Positions 57,365 to 64,000 of a stretch of 64,000 nt of DNA are shown piece by piece (the first letter of the stretch is position 1; each line of letters begins with the position of its first letter). The position numbers and the translations under genes are program-made. Source of the stretch: Hyphochytrium catenoides (Eukaryota; Sar; Hyphochytriomycetes; Hyphochytriales; Hyphochytriaceae); the NCBI GenBank assembly GCA_900088475.1, contig FLMG01002723.1, positions 56,949 to 120,948 on the forward strand, read 5' to 3'. The notes beneath the pieces are model-generated. The model ran no database searches, had not been told where the DNA came from, and saw nothing but the letters and a program-made list of their open reading frames with translations.

Positions 57365-59100
57365 TTAAATCTCTCTGATGAGTATGTCGGTTACCTGTGA
57401 CTTTTGGTAGTACATAGCTTTGAGGGCAGCTTGGGCTTGAGCTACCACATCTCGCTCTTCAGTCTTAGAGTCCTCCAGAAGCCACTGGGAGTTAGTGTCC
57501 AGAGCGTAAAAAGCGTCCGAGGTCTTCCGCATCTTTCGCTCAGCGACAAGCGTCAAAGGCTCTAACATAATGGAATGGAGCGACAGAATCTGCCGGTGTT
57601 GGATATTAGAAGAGAGGTCTTTGGTTAGGTTTCCTTATAGTAAACCTTCCAAAGCTCCGCCATACAGGCCTTGCGTAAAACAAGGAGAAAGAGAAAGAAT
57701 CTACTTTGGGAGTTTCCGAGATAGGCAGAGGTGAATAGGGGAACCGGATCGAAAGGACAAGGAGCCACGAAGACCTCTTTTGGTTGCGAGCTTCCTCGAT
57801 CATTGGAGAGTGAAAAAAGAGAATTGGGCATCTAACCTTCTCAATCAAGTCCACAGCCTTCAGCTTCAAACCGAGGCTCTCACAAGCACGCTTATATGAC
57901 TTCAATGTCGCAAGTGGGGTCATAACCTCAGCTGCAGGTAGGCACATACAGGCAAGGAGCAAGCGGACAAAGTCAACACAATGCCAGTTGGAACACAAGC
58001 TAGATTATAGTCTAGAGTTATGGAGAGTGTAAGCGCTGGACCAGCCAAGCCATTAGGAGGGAGACCGATGAAGGGACAAGAGGGAAGAAAACGAATACAT
58101 TTTGATCAAAAGCCACCTCTCTGGGAAGGAATGCAACCACGTGCCGCAAAAGCCTACCAAACAGAGTCGCTTCCACAATCGGTTCCAGGAGGGACTCAGG
58201 TACCTCCAGCGTCCTTGAGACTGTGGACATCCTCTCTCGAATTGACGCTTCCAAGGCCTTCTTCCCTTCCTCTTTACCTCGCTTTCGCTCTGTGCCAGAC
58301 GTAGGAGATGTAATCTCCCTAAGACGGGGACGCTTCGGTGCTTTCTCCTCTTCATTGTTCTGCTGAATAACTTCTCTAACCCTGTTGATCGTCAAATCAT
58401 CTAAAGTTTTCCCTATGTGCACTGTCTCCTTATTTAAGCTATCGGGGAAAGCCTGCGGAGAGTTCTGGAGGCGATACCGTGTGTGTCCTCTTACTTTCTA
58501 TGCAAATAAGGAGGGGAAAGGGCGATAAGGACGATGTGGACAACGGCAAGACATTGCAAAATCGAGACTCTGTCTCCCTGGTTTGCATCACTTCCTTTCC
58601 GCTGGCTACCCGAAGCTAACCTAAGCAGAACGGCGTGATACCTTCAGAACTGCCTCCTCGGCTTCTACATCCCCTCCACCTCGGGATCGCGTCATTCTCT
58701 TCTAATCCTTTTTCTTCTCAGGATGTACATCATCCCAACTTTTTCTTCTCAGGATGTACATCATCCCAACGTTACCTACCTCTCCAATAGCGATCGAGCT
58801 AAGAATTTGCTTTATTATCTCTTCTGGCACATCCCGGTGTCCCTTCGTGCGCAGACTGCCAACCAGCTGTTTGAAGGTGGAAGGGAACTTCTCTAGCTCC
58901 TTCATAAGCTGCTCTCGCACTCGCAACCTCGTCTCCGTAGTTACATGCCCGCTTGCCTCAACTCCGACCTCCCTCTCATCCGTCCCTTCCTTCATCCCCT
59001 CCTTAAGCTCTATTTTCTCTGTGTTTGCCTTCTCCATGGACTCATGATCGTCTTCTGTCGCTTTGTCCCTTCCTTCCTGTCCTTCTATTGAGGGCTCCAT
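57365..59100 (-). CDS. Unrecognised helical protein, four exons
   Basis: Exon 1 (59100 to about 58785) is highly acidic, with MEPSIEGQEGRDKATEDD and a Glu/Lys-rich stretch, then LRVREQLMKELEKFPSTFKQ and IIKQILSSIAIGE before a GTAGGT donor. An in-phase exon near 58435-58140 gives TVHIGKTLDDLTINRVREVI, a basic NLS-like KAPKRPRL, and RTLEVPESLLEPIVEATLFG. Two more exons near 57930-57840 (LKSYKRACESLGLKLKAVDL) and 57365-57570 (LEPLTLVAERKMRKTSDAFY, ending DILIREI) complete it. It is all-helical, probably nuclear, with no enzyme motif. If the first donor is not used, exon 1 alone would end at 58702 as a 132-aa protein. I do not recognise the family. Confidence 0.55.
58708..58769. repeat. Perfect 31-bp tandem duplication
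   Basis: Two identical adjacent copies of a 31-bp unit beginning CTTTTTCTTCTCAGGATGTA, inside or at the edge of the first intron of the minus-strand gene. Thirty-one is not a multiple of three, so if it were translated the second copy would be read in another frame. Confidence 0.95.
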
Positions 59101-59957
59101 GTTTCTTAGTTGTTGTTCAACCTGCTCCTCAGGTCAATAGCCGCTCGCGACTGAGCGCTGTGAGGCATCTCCATTATGCTTACAGGGCAGAGCTCAGGCA
59201 AGTGAGCTCTTGGGAAGTCAGAGGCAGATGCCAGACAGCACGAGAGGCATCAACGCCCCTACATGGATGGCAAACTGCCTTCCTAGATTGCTGATTGTAT
59301 GCCGAGAAAGCGCTCTGAGTGATGACAAGCGCGAGAGACCAGAGCTACGAAGACTCTCAAGAGGCTAGAGAAGAGGAGAACGCCTTGAAAGAGTCCTAGG
59401 AAAGTGCAGCAGCAGAGCGGACACGAAGCTCTTCATAGTCTTCTTCCTGTCTCCTTGGTCGGCCCAATGATCAGAACCTCAGAACGCCTTCACTCTGCCA
59501 ACGAAAAAAAATCAAGCCCCACTCTTTCCCATTCTTTCAAGGTGAAATATTCCTTCCAGCGCTATGATGGCCGAATAAAGCTCTAACTACGATGGCGAAA
59601 TATTTCGTATGTTTAGGTTTCAGTTCTGTGCAAAGATTCGTCTGGAAGTTGCTGTTAAGCTATCGGCGCTCCTCTCCTTGTCAGTCCAGTCCACCGTCTC
59701 GCCTGCCCCTTCATTTCTATCGCTGCTCCTTGATTTCTTGGCCATCTGTCAACTGGCCCGCAGTCTCCCTTCACTGTCTGGCGCGCTCTGGACGTAGCTC
59801 ACTCTGTGCCGGCTGCCGCTGAGCCTGACAGGCTCCCTCCCATAGTGAAAGTTTCTGGGGCGATCCTCTCAGTGCTTCCGCAGCGCAGAGGAGAAGACCT
59901 AGTATCGAGTTGAAGCTTTCTTGTTCGTGTTACAGTCAAGATTTGGACCGGGTCAAC
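59101..59957. promoter_or_regulatory. Divergent intergenic region upstream of arginase
   Basis: About 860 bp between the start of the helical-protein gene (minus) and arginase (plus). The ORFs here (for example 59592-59822) have poor composition. No promoter element is defended. Confidence 0.4.
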
Positions 59958-62205
59958 ATGTTATCTACTCGAGCCGTGGCTGCTCTTCGGCGAGTCAGAT
60001 TCTGTTGCAAGAGGAAGATCACTCAGAGGTGGTTTTACTCTGCTGCCCATTGCAGCTCTACCTTCTTGATGATTTCCAAGTCCAACCTTGATGCCAGCGT
60101 TGTTTTACATATCCCTTCTCTGAGCTGTGACTAAGGCCCTTTGTCCGCTGGTCTTACGAAGCGTTCTTTTCGTAGCGATGTTGTGGGTCTCACCCGCGCA
60201 GTTTCTACTACCAAGAGCTTGAACTGGGACCCAGTGAAATTCCAGACACACGTGTCTGACAAGGGAGCACTAGATGAGGAGATTGGCTTCAAGTTCGTCG
60301 ACAAAAGAAAGGAAGTGGCCATCATTGGCGCTCCCATGACTTGTGAGTGTTCACTTTCATGCTTTCAAGTCGTTATCATTACGCACGGATAGAGTTTGAC
60401 ATGTTCTCTTGTCTCTTGCGTCAATTGTTGTTAACCTCAACCTTTGTCAACATTTCTGCCAGATGGCCAGCCTCTTCTAGGGACTGATATGGGCCCCCAG
60501 ATGCTGCGTGATGCAGGTGAGAGAAACTCATATTCGATGCCTGTCTCTCCAGTCTTACACGCTTCTCATTGCCACTATCCGCTCCCGTCGACACATTTTC
60601 CGTAATACTGGTTTTAGGCCTTCATGCCACCTTGAAGGACTTGGGCTGGCAGGTGGATGAGACCGGAGACCTAGAGTTTGACCCGCCTAAGGAGTCGGAT
60701 CCAAAGCTTGACCCCAAGCATGGAACTCTTCGTCATCCCTATGCAGGTAAGCCAATCAATTCTCAAGGCATGAACATGCTTCTGATTGTTCGAATGAAGT
60801 GGGCACTGGGCTTAAGAAGATTAGGGACGCTGTTAAGGCCAAGGCTGAGGATGGAAAGTTCGTTATCACATTGGGAGGCGATCATAGCGTAGGAGCTGGA
60901 AGCATCAGGTATGGCTAAAAGCAAAGTGAGAGGACCTGAAGAGACTGTTGTGAGTGGGTTGGACTTAACCATCCTGTGTCTCTCAGCGGAGTGCTGTCAG
61001 TACGGCCAGAGACTGGTGTCATCTGGGTGGATGCCCATGCAGACATCAACACACCCAAGACGTAGGTGAAAGCTTGTAGTTGAGCTGAATCATCTCATCG
61101 GCTCCCTATCTTCAGTCTTCCTCGGTCTGTGGTTCACCCAAAATTATAATATGGCATCCATGGGCTTAGCTTGTCTTCTTCTGGCTCAATCACCACCACC
61201 AGTCCACTTCCACTCTCTGTCCCTTTCTAATTTCTTTAATCTTCTCCCCTTTCTATGCATCAACGTCTGGTTCCTTAGCAAGCATCAACTCAGGTTGCGC
61301 CAGGCCATCTCATTCCTCTATGTTTTGAGATATATTCATCGCCCCCTTGCTCTATGCAGGTCGCCATCCGGCAACATCCACGGCATGCCAATTGCTTTCT
61401 TGGTCAAAGGACTGGCAAAGTGAGTATAACGCCCAGCGCTGTGGTCTTGCTGTATAAGAAACTTAACCCTTTCTCTTTCTGCAGTCCAATGGTTGTTCCA
61501 GGTTTCGAATGGATGGGAAAGGGACCGTATCTAGACCACCAGAAGGTGTTCCTCTGAGGTAACGAAAGCACACAGCAGCCACACTGACCCAGGGTCCCTG
61601 CTTCCCAGCTGGTATACATAGGTCTTAGAGACATTGATGAGGGGGAGAGACGCCTGATCAAGAAGTTGAATATAAAGGCTTTCACCATGCAAGAAGTTGA
61701 TCGGCACGGAATTGGCAAGACGATGGAGATGGCTTTAGACCATCTCAACTCGCATGTAGGGACAAACTATTTGAGTGGAAAAGTTCCAAGCAGTGTATGA
61801 CCGTTGGATGCATATTTAGGGCGACTACCCCATTCATCTGAGCTACGATATCGATGCTGTGGATCCTCTTGTCGCTCCATCTACAGGAACAATTGTCCGA
61901 GGAGGGCTCACGTGGCGGTAAGTCCCATGGACCAGTAACCTTGGCTTTGGGCTGTGTTACTAACTCCAACGCTTTTAACAGAGAAGCACACTTTGTTGCC
62001 GAGGCTATTGCAGAGACTGGTGAGTCTTCAAAGAAAAAACGTGCAGATCAGACTTCATGTTTGACTTTTATCCCTCTTAGGAGCCTTAGCTTCATTAGAT
62101 ATGGTGGAAGTAAACCCAGCCCTAACTCCCGGCGAAGGGGCCAAGCACACTGTGGAGATGGGTTTACATCTCATAGCATCCAGCTTAGGCAATCGAATAC
62201 TTTAG
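59958..62205 (+). CDS. Arginase (ureohydrolase), probably mitochondrial
   Basis: Binuclear manganese hydrolase converting L-arginine to ornithine and urea. Twelve exons, each joined in phase: 59958-60003, 60136-60342, 60463-60516, 60618-60746, 60800-60908, 60987-61061, 61360-61419, 61485-61545, 61609-61755, 61820-61917, 61982-62019 and 62081-62205, giving 1149 nt and 382 aa. The first about 40 residues ([15 protein letters not shown], then [13 protein letters not shown]) are Arg/Ser/Leu-rich without acids, like a mitochondrial presequence. Manganese ligands are present: His in [10 protein letters not shown], Asp/His/Asp in [10 protein letters not shown], and two Asp in [34 protein letters not shown] and [10 protein letters not shown] are further family marks. 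VRGGLT and the overall length favour arginase over agmatinase; a biochemical switch within the ureohydrolase family cannot be excluded. Confidence 0.93.
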
Positions 62206-62401
62206 ACCTCGCACACCGCGTCAGCAAGCTATTAGGTCCTGTATACTCTTTCTACAAACTGAAGACCACAAACTTCGCACGCCTGCGGGATGAGGCTGAT
62301 TGTCTTGATTAGCCCACATGCCGTAGTGTGGGAAAGCTATCAATGCAAGGGTTAAGGGGCCGTCTTGGAGCCTTAAAGAGAAATCTTTGCTTATCTAGCA
62401 G

Positions 62402-63079
62402 CTAGGCCGAAGAGGCTGCCTCGGTAGCCTTTAGCTTCTCGCTAAACAGCTTCTTAAACTTGTTCACCTTAGGATTGATGACAAACGTGCAGTACGAGTT
62501 TTGATCGCCTACGCGATTGAAATAGTTGTGGTGATAGTCTTCCGCCTCGTAGAACTCTGTCAGGGGGACAATCTCTGTCACCACTGGGTCGGTGTAAAGT
62601 TTTGCCTCCTCGACTGCCTCCTTCGAGCGAAGAGCGATCTGCTGCTGTTCTTCATCGTGATAGAAGATTACGGACCGATACTGAGTGCCCACGTCGTTGC
62701 CCTGACGGTTCAGGGTGGTCGGATCATGGGTCCTCCAGAAGACCTCGAGGAGGTCGGCGTATGACACTTTCGATGGGTTAAAAGTGATCTGGCAGACTTC
62801 AGCATGGCCGGTATCGCCGGCACATACCTCCTTATAGGTTGGGTTTGGCCGCTTCCCTCCTGCATATCCTGGGACGCAACGCTCCACGCCGTCCATTCGG
62901 CCGTATATGGCTTCCACGCACCAGAAGCATCCAGCCCCAAGCGTTGCTTTCTGCATGATGAGCTGATGATGAAGAGTTGAGAGCCGCCTAAGAGGTACGC
63001 TTGAGAAGCTCCTGATGCGGAGATTGTGGGGTGGCTGGCGAGGGAAGTGGCGAACCAAAGATGGCAACTGGCGCCTCAT
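62402..63079 (-). CDS. MSRA: Peptide methionine-S-sulfoxide reductase MsrA
   Basis: Repairs methionine-S-sulfoxide in proteins using thioredoxin. A single exon of 225 aa. Residues 1-41 (MRRQLPSLVRHFPRQPPHNL, then RSFSSVPLRRLSTL) are basic, Ser/Leu-rich and without acids, a likely mitochondrial or plastid presequence; the Met in LIMQKATLGAG (about residue 42) could start a cytosolic form. The catalytic motif GCFWCVEAIYG is intact, followed by VPGYAGGKRPNPTY, DTGHAEVCQITFNP, FWRTHDPTTLNRQGNDVGTQ and YRSVIFYHDEEQ. YHHNYFNRVGDQNSYC and VINPKVNKFKKLF close the domain. It lies convergent to arginase with about 200 bp between the stops. Confidence 0.96.
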   Translation of the reverse strand: MRRQLPSLVRHFPRQPPHNLRIRSFSSVPLRRLSTLHHQLIMQKATLGAGCFWCVEAIYGRMDGVERCVPGYAGGKRPNPTYKEVCAGDTGHAEVCQITFNPSKVSYADLLEVFWRTHDPTTLNRQGNDVGTQYRSVIFYHDEEQQQIALRSKEAVEEAKLYTDPVVTEIVPLTEFYEAEDYHHNYFNRVGDQNSYCTFVINPKVNKFKKLFSEKLKATEAASSA

Positions 63080-63179
63080 TGAGAGCGATGAGAAAAACTA
63101 AGAGTAACTCTGTTTACGGGGACTGTGACTTCTCTTGTTGCTCTTGATGGGCCTCTGCCATGCTCGCTCGCTCTCTTTC

Positions 63180-63216
<37 letters not shown>

Positions 63217-64000
63217 GTCTTCTCCCTCGTCCTCCTCTCTCTCGGTCTCCCTCTCCGCCTAGGTAAAGGTGATGTCACTACGAAGTCGGTCATCGAACTT
63301 CTGAGAAGAGACGAGAAGGTGGGTGGGGGCGATGAACAATCAGGTTGGCGTGTTTTATATGCGGAACATAAAGGGTTACGTCTGCGTTATGAGTTCTGAT
63401 GGGGGTGGGTAGGGTAGGCCTGTTTGAGGTTAGCTGACACCTTTAACATTCTTCCCTTTTTCGGGAAGGCTCGGCAGAACCGTGTTCAGATCTCTTATAT
63501 TCGGTATCCATGGTTTAAGGTACACTTGTTACCCTCTCTTGAGCGTGAAATTATACCAACAAACATCGGAATTTCGGGAAGAACCACTAGACTTCCTCCT
63601 GAATATGACAAGAACCTGCACTGAAAGGTCATTGGTTATTCTGTCATCGGGCGGAGCTGCTCGCAGATGCTGCTAAGCGGGCTGGGCCTTCTTCACCTCT
63701 GAGAGCTCAACGTGGAGCGAGACGGACGGTGAGCGGAAGGAGCTTGGGTCAGATGGCTGCGTTGGGTAAGAAGAGCTCAAACCTCTTAACGGAGATGAAG
63801 AAGGATTCACCCTTTATAAATGCTACGTGATCCCTCACAATCGAATAACCAGTTCAGCGTGGGCACTCAAGGATTTACGGAACAGCGAGACACGCCGTAA
63901 CAAGAAAGCGAGCCAAGAAGCGCTGGCATTACACCGTGATTACATATGTGCTGCTTCACTTCCCTATAAATCTGCCCTTCCCATAGCTCCATTACTTGTA
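63080..64000. other. Intergenic end of window with pyrimidine tract
   Basis: Upstream of MsrA. A CT-rich low-complexity tract covers about 63160-63260. The two ORFs at 63424-63676 have no motif and poor composition. No gene is supported. Confidence 0.45.
63160..63260. repeat. Interrupted CT-rich low-complexity tract
   Basis: Runs of CT dinucleotide broken by TTT, CCC, GTCTTC and GGT, about 100 bp, roughly 80-180 bp upstream of the MsrA start codon on the opposite strand. On the MsrA sense strand it reads as a GAGA tract, which could act in its promoter. Confidence 0.85.

Overview
The window is nuclear DNA of an intron-rich eukaryote. Coding sequence is split by short GT-AG introns (roughly 30-300 nt). 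Genes lie head-to-head or tail-to-tail at short spacing, and a spliceosomal U2 snRNA gene is present. The AP-1 mu protein, the family of PhoD-like proteins and the style of amino acid transporter all look most like stramenopiles (brown-algal, oomycete or eustigmatophyte relatives). That placement is inference from remembered family resemblance, not a search. I see no bacterial operons, tRNA genes, CRISPR arrays or transposase genes.

Layout, left to right. 0.4-2.1 kb: a small basic nuclear-type ORF and poorly supported membrane-protein exons. 2.1-4.3 kb (+): AP-1 clathrin adaptor mu subunit in 10 exons. 4.6-6.1 kb (-): a charged coiled-coil protein. 6.3-19.4 kb (-): a very large gene with an N-terminal EF-hand module followed by four tandem PhoD-like phosphatase modules whose metal-binding motifs are all degenerate. 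20.3-21.7 kb (-): myo-inositol oxygenase with every metal ligand kept. 22.7-26.6 kb (+): a kinesin with a C2HC zinc motif and a C-terminal Tudor-like domain. 27.8-28.6 kb (-): a secreted protein with two near-identical Cys/Trp-rich modules on a Pro/Thr linker. 28.6-32.1 kb: gene-poor. 32.1-43.8 kb (-): a large NCoR/SMRT/POWERDRESS-like SANT corepressor. 44.95 kb (+): U2 snRNA. 45.6 kb (+): a small single-exon protein. 46.2-52.8 kb (-): a DIS3L2-type RNB exoribonuclease with an RG-rich N-terminus. 53.5-56.7 kb (+): an AAAP/SLC38-type amino acid transporter. 57.4-59.1 kb (-): an unrecognised helical protein. 60.0-62.2 kb (+): arginase in 12 exons with a likely mitochondrial presequence. 62.4-63.1 kb (-): MsrA methionine sulfoxide reductase.

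The genes do not form one pathway; this is ordinary eukaryotic gene order. Loose themes are RNA and chromatin (U2, DIS3L2, SANT corepressor, chromokinesin-like motor) and small-metabolite handling (arginase, amino acid transporter, MIOX, MsrA). The strongest candidate for something undescribed is the EF-hand plus four-module pseudo-PhoD gene. Its modules share an intron placed directly after the degenerate metal motif, and at least two module junctions splice in a compatible phase, which argues for tandem internal duplication within one protein. For AP-1 mu and arginase I worked out every exon by hand, and the summed exon lengths divide by three; larger gene models are approximate at exon edges.
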